From contig CAYOTO010000010.1 of assembly GCA_964406945.1 (NCBI GenBank), positions 23,609 to 87,608 of the forward strand: a stretch of DNA of 64,000 bases. Reading direction: 5' to 3'. Positions 43,951 through 52,204 of the stretch are shown piece after piece. The stretch comes from UBA2266 sp964406945 (GTDB lineage: Bacteria; Planctomycetota; Phycisphaerae; Sedimentisphaerales; Anaerobacaceae). The notes below the pieces were generated by a model. The model ran no database searches. It worked only from the letters and a program-made list of their open reading frames with translations, and was not told the origin of the DNA. Both the position numbers and the translations under genes were made by a program. Position 1 is the stretch's first letter, and each line of letters starts with the position of its first letter.

Positions 43951-46152
43951 TTAACTGAAAAATGTCCTGACTACGTCGTTGAATGTAACATATACGAACA
44001 AACTAAGAATAAGAACCCAGGCTGTATTTGTCAAAATTGTCTGCGTCCGCTCGCTCAGAGCCTTGCCTCGCACCTTCTCGATGAGCATCATAACCACCAG
44101 CCCGCCGTCCAGCGGCAGAATAGGCAGAAAATTGAAGACCGCGATCACGGCGTTAATCAATCCCAGAAAATACACGTAATATATGATAGGCCGCTCCGCC
44201 ACCATCTTGTAACTCATAGCCAGAATGCCCACCGGTCCCATCAACTGCTTCGGACTGACCAGCCCGGCGAAAAGACTCTTGAACGTCGCGTAACTCTGCG
44301 CGATAAAAGATACCGTCTTACGCCAGCCCATCGCTATCGCCTCGACCGGCCCGCTGGCCTTGTACAGCCTCTCGTAAGGCTCGAACGGAACCATCGCCTC
44401 CAGCGTCTTGTTCACCCTCAGCGCCTCATCGGCATTCTCATAGGCCAGCGCCGCTTCGCCTGTTTTGCCCTCCGCATCCACATATGAGATACGAACCTCC
44501 TGCGAGTCGGCCTCCCCGATTTGTGCCGCTATATCGTAAAAATCCGAAACCGCCATCCCGTTCACCGCCGTAACCGTCGCTCCCGACGGAATATCGACCT
44601 TGTCTTCGAAGGATTTGGCAACTACCGGCCGCCCGGCGTCCAGAATTGGGTAAACACCGATAACAACTCTGTCGCCCCGGCCCTTGCGCGGAACAACCAT
44701 CGCCGTTACCCTCTGCGTAGTACCGTTGGGATCGGACCGCAGCACCTCGACCTCCAGCTCCTCGCCGGCGTGAGATTTCGCCGCCTCCCGCAAATCGAGA
44801 TAGGTGGGATTCTCCACGTCGTCAATTCTGAGAATCACATCGCCCTTGTGAAGAGCCTTATCACCCTCGTCCTTCTTCTCGGATGCGAACAGACCCTTGA
44901 TCTTCTCCAGAAATGACTTCGGCTCGGGCGGTGCTGAATACTCCGCAATTTGCAAACGCGGAACCATGTAATAGATATGCGAAAGATTCGACTCCTCTTC
45001 TTCTTTTTCGCCGGTCTGCCCGAGAGTGGCGGACAGATCCACCCTGATCTGCGCGCTAACCGTTTCTACATCACCGCCTTCGTCCTTACGCTCGACTGTG
45101 AGCGTCACATTTTCACGCAAGTACCCCTCGGTAAGGTCCTTATTCAGTTTGTCCTGGTATTCCCAATATGTTCCCACAGGTTCGCCGTTTACCGCCACTA
45201 CCTTGTCGCCCGGCAGCAGCCCCGTCGCCTCCGTCATCTTCTCGACATCCGATACGTTGCCGATCGTAAGCGTACGCGGTTGCTCCATGCCAAAAAGCCG
45301 GACCGGCATTCCCGGCACCTGCAAATCTTGCGCTACCAGTTCGATCTCCTCAATCGAACCATCTGCATGTTTAATCGTCATCGGCACCGCCTCATTAACG
45401 TCCGAGAGCGCCGCAGCGATCATTATGTTGCTGAATTCCAGGTTCTTGGTCTTCCCGTCGATCTTGATAACCTCGTCGCCCCCGCGGATCCCCGCTTCGG
45501 CTGCAGGCGAACCCGGTGTAACGCCGCCCACAATCGGTGGCACACGGTCTATGCCGATAAGAAACGCCGTCATGAATATGATAACCGCACTGATCGCATT
45601 AAACGTAACACCCGCCGCGATCACGGCAATCCTCGTTCGAATCGGCTTGTTCGCGAAACTACGCGGATTTTCCGTCGCCTCGGCCGCACCCATATCCTCC
45701 TGGCCCACCATCTTCACGAACCCACCGAACGGAATCATCCGCACCTGATACTCCGTCTCCCCCGCTTTGCGAGGCCCGCCCAGCGTCATGCGCGCAACGG
45801 AACCGTCGTCCTCCTCGTTCCGCGGATGCAGAAATCCCGGCAAAACGCGCACGCGAAAGCCCTTCTCGGTCCGCTTGATCCCCAGCAGCGTCGGCCCCAT
45901 GAATATCGAAAACATCTCCACCTCGATATCCGAGAGCTTCGCGACGATGAAATGCCCGAACTCATGGACCAGAATAACCGTTCCAAACCCCAGAAACGTC
46001 AAAAGCACATTCCCGAAGGTGTCCATATTGTTCGCCACCAGGTAAATAATCGCCCCGATGCACGCAACCAGCATCATTATCCGAAAAGCGTTGCTCCGCT
46101 GCTCGACCACGCCTTCTCTTTTAGCCTCTTCGTTCTTACCGTCTTCCGACAT
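43951..46152 (-). CDS. rseP: RseP-type site-2 protease, enlarged, with multiple PDZ-like domains
   Basis: A 733-residue intramembrane zinc metalloprotease. HEFGH at residues 63-67 lies in the first conserved membrane helix, and LPLDGGLVVMMLIEK near 685 supplies the second motif (LDG). RseP usually has about 450 residues with two PDZ domains. Here at least three PDZ-like segments are visible, with cores VGGVTPGSPAAEAGIRGGDEVIKIDG (near 205), ATGLLPGDKVVAVNGEPV (near 305) and a third around ALHKGDVILRIDDVENP (near 440), and possibly a fourth (SGATVTAVNGMAV). Its role is release of membrane-anchored factors after a first cut; the substrate is unknown. The ATG at 46152 has GGAG seven bases upstream. 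dxr lies upstream, a common pairing. Confidence 0.88.
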   Translation of the reverse strand: MSEDGKNEEAKREGVVEQRSNAFRIMMLVACIGAIIYLVANNMDTFGNVLLTFLGFGTVILVHEFGHFIVAKLSDIEVEMFSIFMGPTLLGIKRTEKGFRVRVLPGFLHPRNEEDDGSVARMTLGGPRKAGETEYQVRMIPFGGFVKMVGQEDMGAAEATENPRSFANKPIRTRIAVIAAGVTFNAISAVIIFMTAFLIGIDRVPPIVGGVTPGSPAAEAGIRGGDEVIKIDGKTKNLEFSNIMIAAALSDVNEAVPMTIKHADGSIEEIELVAQDLQVPGMPVRLFGMEQPRTLTIGNVSDVEKMTEATGLLPGDKVVAVNGEPVGTYWEYQDKLNKDLTEGYLRENVTLTVERKDEGGDVETVSAQIRVDLSATLGQTGEKEEEESNLSHIYYMVPRLQIAEYSAPPEPKSFLEKIKGLFASEKKDEGDKALHKGDVILRIDDVENPTYLDLREAAKSHAGEELEVEVLRSDPNGTTQRVTAMVVPRKGRGDRVVIGVYPILDAGRPVVAKSFEDKVDIPSGATVTAVNGMAVSDFYDIAAQIGEADSQEVRISYVDAEGKTGEAALAYENADEALRVNKTLEAMVPFEPYERLYKASGPVEAIAMGWRKTVSFIAQSYATFKSLFAGLVSPKQLMGPVGILAMSYKMVAERPIIYYVYFLGLINAVIAVFNFLPILPLDGGLVVMMLIEKVRGKALSERTQTILTNTAWVLILSLFVYVTFNDVVRTFFS

Positions 46153-46266
46153 CAAATAACTCCAAAAACAGCCAAATCCTTGACCCAGCCGCTTCAAAAG
46201 CGGCTAAGCACGTATGAACAAATGCTTACGTCCACCCCCACCACTGGCGAGATCGATACCGCCGAC

Positions 46267-47430
46267 TCACGCATTCCCGCAGACAACCCGCCGTACTTCG
46301 TCGCGGGCCCACTTATCGGCCTCCAGAAGTTCCTCCAGAGACACATTCTTTCTGATGCTATGTTTATCCAGACAATGTTCTATAAGTTCGACTATCCGGG
46401 CGAATTTGATCCGTCCGCCCGTAAATTCCGCCACTGCCGCCTCGTTGGCCGCATTAAACACGGCCGCGGCCGTACCGCCGGCCCGCGCAACCTCGAATCC
46501 CAGCTCCAGAGCCCGAAAAACGCCCCAGTTCGGCTCCAAGAACGTCAGTTTACCCACCTGCGACAGCTTCAAATGCTCGCCGATGCCCGCGGCCCGCTCC
46601 GGATACGTCAGCGCATACTGAATCGGAATGCACATATCGGGCCGACCCATCTGAGCCACCATAGAACCGTCCACGAATTCCACCACAGAATGCACTATCG
46701 ACTCGGGATGCACAACCACGTCAATCTTATCGACCGGCATTTCGAAAAGCCACCGGGCCTCGATCACCTCGAGAGCCTTATTCATCATCGTCGCCGAATC
46801 TATCGTAATCTTCGGCCCCATATCCCAGACCGGATGTGCCAGCGCCTCTTCCAGCGTAACCTCGGCAAGATCCTCGGCCCTGGCCCGGCGAAAAGGCCCG
46901 CCCGAGGTGGTCAGAATAATCTTCTCCACATCCTCGGCCCGACCCGCCTGCATCGCCTGAAAGATCGCCGAATGTTCGCTGTCGACCGGAAGAATCTGGG
47001 CTCCGCCGGCCCGGGCCTCCTTCGTAAGCAGTTCCCCGGCCACGACCAGCGGCTCTTTATTAGCAATCGCCAGGCGTTTTCCAGCCTTCGCAGCCGCCAG
47101 AACCGCCGGCAGCCCGGCCACCCCGACAACCGCCATCACCACAATATCCACCTCCGCAAGAGCCGCAATCTGTGCAAGGGCGTCCGGGCCGTGCAGAACC
47201 TCGCACCCGGTCCCCTCGATCATCCGCTCGAATCGCCGCCCTTTATCCCCGTCCGTTAGGGCCGCATACCTGGGCCGATAATTCCGAACCTGCTCGCCCA
47301 GCAGCTCTATACTTGTGTGAGCACTCAGCGCAACAACCTCGTAATCTGCCCCCAGCGCCTCGATTACACGCAGCGCATTGGTGCCGATAGAACCGGTAGA
47401 ACCGCAAATTGCTACACGCTTAGCTGTCAA
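46267..47430 (-). CDS. dxr: 1-deoxy-D-xylulose 5-phosphate reductoisomerase
   Basis: Second enzyme of the MEP isoprenoid pathway, converting DXP to methylerythritol phosphate with NADPH in the cytoplasm. The 387-residue protein shows the NADPH loop AICGSTGSIGTNALRVI at the N-terminus, IANKEPLVVAGELL near 122, DSEHSAIFQ near 150, TTSGGPFR near 176 and HPVWDMGPKITIDSATMMNK near 200, all diagnostic. Translation starts at a TTG (47430) with AGGAG about nine bases upstream. It is followed by rseP after 114 bp; ispE at 12.8 kb belongs to the same pathway. Confidence 0.96.
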   Translation of the reverse strand: MTAKRVAICGSTGSIGTNALRVIEALGADYEVVALSAHTSIELLGEQVRNYRPRYAALTDGDKGRRFERMIEGTGCEVLHGPDALAQIAALAEVDIVVMAVVGVAGLPAVLAAAKAGKRLAIANKEPLVVAGELLTKEARAGGAQILPVDSEHSAIFQAMQAGRAEDVEKIILTTSGGPFRRARAEDLAEVTLEEALAHPVWDMGPKITIDSATMMNKALEVIEARWLFEMPVDKIDVVVHPESIVHSVVEFVDGSMVAQMGRPDMCIPIQYALTYPERAAGIGEHLKLSQVGKLTFLEPNWGVFRALELGFEVARAGGTAAAVFNAANEAAVAEFTGGRIKFARIVELIEHCLDKHSIRKNVSLEELLEADKWARDEVRRVVCGNA

Positions 47431-48030
47431 ACAAAACTGCTCCTGCCGGACACACCGACCCGAAAGCCCTCCACAACCTCAATAACGGCATTTCAACCGC
47501 TGCAATTTAACTTTTGCCCCGCTTAAAAGCACTTACAAGCACCAGCGCCCCACTCCGAATCAACGTCGCGGCAAAAAACGCCGAAACCCGCAAAGAAACA
47601 GGCTCGCACAGATAATAACAGCCCGCCGCCGGCTGTCAAGACAACTCTGGGACCCGCTCCGACGCGGGTGCACTAATGATTTGTGGCATATCGACCGAAT
47701 TTCGGCCGGAAATCTCTTTCGCCGCCCAGATGCTTCGCTGCGCTCAGCATGACATGGCAGGGGGCTTAGCATGACAGATGTCTATATACATTTTCGCCAC
47801 ATTATTTTCGTACACCCTCCGACGCAACCGCCGCCGGAGCCTTTTTTGGTCAAACCCGCTCGTTTTTCTGACGATAACCACCGTGGGAAACTGATCGAAA
47901 CGATCAATCTGAAAATGGGGGCTGCAAGCATTTGGGGGCGTCGCCGTCGATTTCCGAAACGCGCGCAGGCTGCTGAGCCGTCGGTCCGCAACAATTATGT
48001 CAAAACACAGAATCTTCAGGAGGCCGTGAT
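47431..48030. other. Intergenic region with dispersed repeat copy
   Basis: About 600 bp between dxr (leftward) and the first response regulator (rightward). It contains a 6-bp GC hairpin near 47652-47669 (ACCCGC/GCGGGT), one copy of the dispersed repeat described at 47725-47757, and a partial echo of its end (TAGCATGACAG) at about 47767-47777. The region 47930-48010 precedes a strong AGGAGG site for the response regulator. No convincing gene or known RNA family was recognised. Confidence 0.4.
47725..47757 (-). repeat. Dispersed repeat, copy 1 (inverted relative to copy 2)
   Basis: Read on the minus strand, about 32 bases match the sequence at 58029-58060 with four differences, sharing ATGTCAT, CTGAGCGCAG, GAAG and ATCTGG in order. 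Such short intergenic repeats containing a TGAGCG...GAAG core are common in some bacterial genomes and probably spread as non-coding elements. Only two full copies are in this window. Confidence 0.6.
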
Positions 48031-48423
48031 ATGGATAGACCTTTATCTGTTCTCGTGGTCGAGGACGAGGAGCACATCCGCAGAATCCTGGAATACAACC
48101 TCAAGCTCGACAGGTTCGAAGTCTTTCTGGCCGAGGACGGCCCGACCGCACTCGACATGACCCGCCTGCACAAACCGGACGTGGTCCTGCTCGACTGGAT
48201 GATGCCCGGAATGGACGGACTCGAAGTCCTCTCGGAGCTGAAGAAGGACAAAACGACCGCCGGCATACCCGTATTCATGCTCACCGCCAAAGGAATGATG
48301 ACCGACGTCGAACGCGCCCTCTACGAAGGAGCCGACGACTACATCACCAAACCCTTCGACCCGATGGACCTCGGAAAAACAATAAAAGACAAGCTCAAGA
48401 AGTACTCGCATTCGGAGGGGTAA
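48031..48423 (+). CDS. Single-domain response regulator
   Basis: A 130-residue receiver domain without output domain. The acidic pocket is EDEE at residues 11-14, the phosphoacceptor is Asp55 in VVLLDWMMPGMDG, the switch Thr/Lys pair is in FMLTAKG (near 92-98) and GADDYITKPFDPMDL (near 108-122). The sequence is of the PhoB/CheY type. AGGAGG lies seven bases upstream of the ATG, a strong start. It opens a cluster of histidine kinases transcribed in the same direction and probably receives phosphate from one of them. Confidence 0.93.
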   Translation: MDRPLSVLVVEDEEHIRRILEYNLKLDRFEVFLAEDGPTALDMTRLHKPDVVLLDWMMPGMDGLEVLSELKKDKTTAGIPVFMLTAKGMMTDVERALYEGADDYITKPFDPMDLGKTIKDKLKKYSHSEG

Positions 48424-48499
48424 AAACAGGTCCCGGCAAAAGCCCGCTCTTTCGCAACGCCGACAAACGCCCACTGAAAAACTGGGGAAATGGCCGCAA

Positions 48500-50530
48500 A
48501 TGAAGACAACGAGCAGACTAATGCTGGCTTATTCGATAGTGGCCGTTCTGGTTGCGATTACCGGCCTGCTTCTGCTGCACCAGATACGGCGCATCCAGAC
48601 ACCCCTGACCTCTGATTTTCCCGAAGCCATCGAAAGAACCAGACAGGCCTACCGCCTCGACCGCATCGCACAGAGAATCCGCTATTACGACGAGGCGCTC
48701 ACCCAGTCGGCCCGCAACTATGTATTCACCTCCGAGGATAAATGGCTTCAGCGTTATCGCGACGCCAAGACCGAACTGGACGACACAATAGCCGAGGCCA
48801 TGACCTTCGGCGAACCCGTCGACTCGGATATATTCTATTCGGTCTACTCGGCCAATAACGTACTGCTCAAAATGGAACAACGAGCAATAGAACTTACCCA
48901 GTTGGGCCGGACCGAACAGGCCCTTGAAATACTCGACAGCCCGGAGTACGCGGCACAAAAACAGCTCTACGCCGCATCGCTCGCAAAATACTCCGCCACA
49001 AGAACGCTCGCCTACAACCGCGCCGTCGAAGACTCCAACAGCGTCCTCATAGGCGCGCTGGCCTCACTGCGTGAGCACACCCGCACCAGTGCAACACTCG
49101 TAGCCCTGATGACCGCCACCGCTTTCGCCGTTGTCCTGGCCGCCAGTTACTTCTTTGCCCGACTCATCAGGCGACCCACCCGAAAGCTTCAGACCGCGGC
49201 CGCACAGATCGGAAACGGAGACCTCGACATAGACGTCGATATCAGGACCGAAGACGAGTTCGGCGACCTGGCCGCCTCGTTCAACACCATGGCCGAGAAC
49301 CTCAGAACATCAACTACCTCCATGGACGAACTCAACCAGGAGATCTACAAAAGAAGACAGACGCAGTCCGAACTCGATACGACGCTTCGCCGCTGGCGAG
49401 CTACATTCAATGCCGCCGGCGATTCCATCCTGGTTATGGACCGCGACTGTAGAATCAAAGAGGCCAATCGAACCGCCGCCGAACTGGTCGACAGCACGCC
49501 CGAGCAGCTCACCGGCAGATTCTGCTGGGAGATCTTTCATGACACCGCCGAACCGCCCGAAGAGTGCCCCATGAGGGATATACTTCAGAAGAAAGAACAT
49601 ATCGAAAGCGAAATCTACCTCGAAACATTCGAAAAGTGGTTCCAGGTCTCCGTCGACCCTGTACTCGACGAATACGGCGAGGTTTTCTCGACCATACACA
49701 TCGCCCGCGATATTACCGAGACAAAGAAAGCCCACGAAGAACTGACCGAAGCCAACGAGAAACTCAACATCATCGTCGCCTCACTGGAGCGATCGAACCT
49801 CGAACTTCGTGACTTCGTCTACGCCATCGCCCACGACCTGAAGGCTCCACTACGGGCCGTCGGCACACTGGCGGACTGGCTCGAAATAGACAGCAGCGAA
49901 CAACTCGACGAATCCGGCCGCCAGCGCGTCAGAACCCTCAAGGGCAGAGCCAACCGGATGGGCGCCCTGATAGACGGCCTGCTCGAATACGCGGAGGTGG
50001 GTACGACGCCCCAGTCTCGGCAACTGACCGACCTCAACGCACTCATCGCCGAAATAATCCGACGTCTTTCACCGCCGGCAAACATCGAAGTAATTGTCCA
50101 AGACAGACTCCCGAAGATCGAAACCGATAAAGACTACGCTACAGCTATCTTCACCCACCTTCTTCAAAACGCCATACAGTACAATGACAAACCCGCCGGC
50201 CGAATCACAATTTCCTGCCGTGAGCAGGACGACCTTTGGAGCTTTGCCGTATCCGACAACGGACCCGGCATAGAACCCGACCGCCTCGACAAGATCTTCA
50301 AATTGTTCCACACGCTGGACCCGAATCTCGAAACGCCGAGAACCGGACTGGGCCTGGCAATCGTAAAGAAAATGGTTGAGCTGATGGGGGGCTCGATATG
50401 GGCCGATTCACAGACCGGCCGCGGCGCTACGTTCTGTTTCACCCTGCCGCGACAACCGGCGGACGTTATCGAGCAGGCGCCCCTGGCCGCCGCAAACGTA
50501 GAAATAACCGCCGAACGAGGCCGACAGTGA
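48500..50530 (+). CDS. Membrane sensor histidine kinase (HAMP-PAS-HisKA)
   Basis: A 676-residue inner-membrane kinase. First membrane span at residues 8-26, a helical periplasmic sensor at about 30-195 (four-helix-bundle style), second span at 198-220, HAMP domain at about 221-275, PAS domain at about 295-410, dimerisation/phosphoacceptor domain with His445 in YAIAHDLKAPLRAVGTLADWL, then the ATPase domain with N box (LLQNAIQYND), G1 (DNGPGI) and G2 (GLGLAIVKK). The phosphoacceptor helix is of the cyanobacterial phytochrome-like type. It is the first of three neighbouring kinases sharing this cassette. The next reading frame begins 16 bp downstream. Confidence 0.93.
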   Translation: MKTTSRLMLAYSIVAVLVAITGLLLLHQIRRIQTPLTSDFPEAIERTRQAYRLDRIAQRIRYYDEALTQSARNYVFTSEDKWLQRYRDAKTELDDTIAEAMTFGEPVDSDIFYSVYSANNVLLKMEQRAIELTQLGRTEQALEILDSPEYAAQKQLYAASLAKYSATRTLAYNRAVEDSNSVLIGALASLREHTRTSATLVALMTATAFAVVLAASYFFARLIRRPTRKLQTAAAQIGNGDLDIDVDIRTEDEFGDLAASFNTMAENLRTSTTSMDELNQEIYKRRQTQSELDTTLRRWRATFNAAGDSILVMDRDCRIKEANRTAAELVDSTPEQLTGRFCWEIFHDTAEPPEECPMRDILQKKEHIESEIYLETFEKWFQVSVDPVLDEYGEVFSTIHIARDITETKKAHEELTEANEKLNIIVASLERSNLELRDFVYAIAHDLKAPLRAVGTLADWLEIDSSEQLDESGRQRVRTLKGRANRMGALIDGLLEYAEVGTTPQSRQLTDLNALIAEIIRRLSPPANIEVIVQDRLPKIETDKDYATAIFTHLLQNAIQYNDKPAGRITISCREQDDLWSFAVSDNGPGIEPDRLDKIFKLFHTLDPNLETPRTGLGLAIVKKMVELMGGSIWADSQTGRGATFCFTLPRQPADVIEQAPLAAANVEITAERGRQ

Positions 50531-50600
50531 AAGGAGCAAGCGAACAATGACTGAGGATCCCGAAAGCAGAAACCTACGCGACCATTTGCTTGAAAAAGCC

Positions 50601-50609
50601 AGAAAAAAC
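50601..50609 (+). other. A6 run / slippery heptamer A-AAA-AAC
   Basis: In the frame set by the ATG at 50547 the codons are AGA AAA AAC, so bases 50603-50609 form the classical -1 slip heptamer in the correct phase. A -1 slip would restore the kinase frame. No stable hairpin lies 5-10 bases downstream and no Shine-Dalgarno-like stimulator lies just upstream, which argues against efficient programmed frameshifting. A simple one-base loss gives the same picture. Confidence 0.5.
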
Positions 50610-50620
50610 TCGACGAGGAA

Positions 50621-52204
50621 ATGCCCGAAGTGAACGAAATGACTCCGCTTCAGGTCGCCGAGGTCATACAGGAACTGCATCTGCATCAGGTCGAACTGCA
50701 GATGCAGAACGAGGAACTTACCCGGGCACGCAAAGAAGCCGAAGCCTCTCACAAACAGTATCAGGACCTCTTCGACAATGCGCCGGTCGGCTACCTTACC
50801 ATGCGCCCGGATACAAGTATAATTGAAGCCAACCGGGCCGTAGGCGACCTGCTGGGCGTCGGCCGAAGCCTGCTAATCGGTGATAAACTCGTCTACTCCG
50901 TCGACGAGCAACACCGCGACCGTTTCTACCTTCACTGCAAAAAAGTCGTCGCAAACGGAGAACCGGACAGGTGTGAAGTTAAACTCAGTCCGTCAGAGGA
51001 TCACCAGAAGACGGTCAGACTGCAGAGCAGCCTTGCGGTGGCTACCCACGACCAGGCGCCCCTTATCAGAACCACTGTGATCGATCTTACGCAGCAGAAA
51101 GAAACCGAGGCTGCGGTCTCGACCGCCCTTAAAAGCTGGAAAGCCACCTTCGACGCCGCCGCGGACCCCATCGTGGTCCTCGACAGCGACTACAAAATCG
51201 TCCGCGCCAACCGGGCCGCCACACATTTCGTCGGCAAAAGCGCCAATGAAATAAAGGGACAACTCTGCTGGAAAGCCTTCTTCCAGACGGAAGAGCCGTG
51301 GCCGTCGCCGCTCAGAGACTCCCAGAACCTCACCAGGCGCCTCACCACAGAAGCATATCTGCCCGCAAGAGGCCTCTGGATGTTCGTTTCCCTCGATCCG
51401 ATCGTAGATGCCGCCGGCAAAACCCGCGGCTCGGTCTACATCCTTCGCGATATTACGCGCCAGAAGAAGACCGAAGAACACCTCACAAAACTTAATGAAG
51501 AGCTGGAGCGCACCCTGGCCAGGCTCGACCGCTCCTACCGTGAGCTTGAAGAAGTATCCCGCGTCTTCGCCCACGACCTCAAGGAACCGGCCCGAACCGT
51601 TGCCGTGCTGGCCGAATGGCTTGCCGGCGACTACGCCGATGCTGTCGACGATCACGGCAAACAGAAAATCTGCTTGCTCACCGAACGTTCGAAACAGCTC
51701 GGTCGACGCCTGGACGCAATGCTCAAGTACACCGATACAAGTGCAAAGCCGGGCAGCTTCCGCAAGATCGACTTACGCGTTATCCTTCAACGGGTAGTCA
51801 AACGCCTCAAGCCTCCGCGAAACGTCAGAATACTGATCCCCAGAAAACCACCCGAACTGACCGCCGATCCCGAATGCCTCGAATTCGTCTTCGAAAGCCT
51901 CCTCTCGAACGCAATACAATACAACAACAAACCCCGACCGCTGATCAAAATAAAATGCGCCGATGACGGAGACTTCTGGCAGTTCTCCGTCAACGATAAC
52001 GGCATCGGAATTAAGAAAGAGTACCTCGAGAAGTTATTCAAAATCTTTCCGAGGGTCGAAAGCCGCGAAACCGCCGGCGTTGGCCTGGCCGTGGCCAGAA
52101 AACTCGTCGAAGGCTGCGGCGGAAAAATATGGCTCGAATCCGAACCCGGCAAAGGCTCTACGTTCTTCTTTACCACTCCCAAACAGCCGAAAGAAAACAA
52201 ATGA
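50621..52204 (+). CDS. Soluble PAS-PAS sensor histidine kinase (intact frame)
   Basis: The uninterrupted frame gives 527 residues from the ATG at 50621 (GAGGAA sits immediately upstream). After an N-terminal coiled coil (residues 5-45) come two PAS domains (about 47-160 and 172-280), a linker, the phosphoacceptor helix with His318 in RVFAHDLKEPARTVAVLAEWL and the ATPase domain (N box ESLLSNAIQYNN, G1 DNGIGI, G2 GVGLAVARK). No membrane span is present, so it is cytoplasmic. It is paralogous to the kinases on both sides. The next gene starts in its stop codon (ATGA). Confidence 0.88.
   Translation: MPEVNEMTPLQVAEVIQELHLHQVELQMQNEELTRARKEAEASHKQYQDLFDNAPVGYLTMRPDTSIIEANRAVGDLLGVGRSLLIGDKLVYSVDEQHRDRFYLHCKKVVANGEPDRCEVKLSPSEDHQKTVRLQSSLAVATHDQAPLIRTTVIDLTQQKETEAAVSTALKSWKATFDAAADPIVVLDSDYKIVRANRAATHFVGKSANEIKGQLCWKAFFQTEEPWPSPLRDSQNLTRRLTTEAYLPARGLWMFVSLDPIVDAAGKTRGSVYILRDITRQKKTEEHLTKLNEELERTLARLDRSYRELEEVSRVFAHDLKEPARTVAVLAEWLAGDYADAVDDHGKQKICLLTERSKQLGRRLDAMLKYTDTSAKPGSFRKIDLRVILQRVVKRLKPPRNVRILIPRKPPELTADPECLEFVFESLLSNAIQYNNKPRPLIKIKCADDGDFWQFSVNDNGIGIKKEYLEKLFKIFPRVESRETAGVGLAVARKLVEGCGGKIWLESEPGKGSTFFFTTPKQPKENK
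50675..50707 (+). repeat. Perfect 11-bp inverted repeat in the kinase 5' coding region
   Basis: Arms at 50675-50685 and 50697-50707 are exact complements, with an 11-base loop. They encode the coiled-coil residues LHLH and LQMQ. The structure begins 65 bases after the A-run, too far for a standard frameshift stimulator, but it could form in the mRNA close to the 50621 start. Confidence 0.6.

Larger units (their letters stand above)
50547..52204 (+). pseudogene. PAS histidine kinase gene, full extent with one-base frame offset near the 5' end
   Basis: The best start by signal is the ATG at 50547, with AAGGAG about ten bases upstream. Its frame reads MTEDPESRNLRDHLLEKARK, then stops at the TGA at 50631-50633. 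Shifting the frame by -1 at the A-run 50603-50608 continues as KLDEEMPEVNEM, which joins naturally to the kinase in the frame that stays open to 52204. One base therefore seems to be missing from an A7 run. Explanations: a real recent indel, an assembly or sequencing error, or recoding at the heptamer A-AAA-AAC. If translated only from 50621 the protein lacks about 25 residues of N-terminal coiled coil, so it may still work. Confidence 0.6.

Noticed and set aside
44950..47259. Plus-strand open frame of 769 codons spanning the rseP and dxr region
   Set aside because: Arg/His/Asn-rich composition and overlap with two firmly identified minus-strand genes show that it is a shadow frame.
50601..50609. 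Firm call of programmed -1 frameshifting in the kinase gene
   Set aside because: The heptamer is in phase, but the usual close downstream structure and upstream stimulator are absent; a one-base indel or sequencing error explains it as well.
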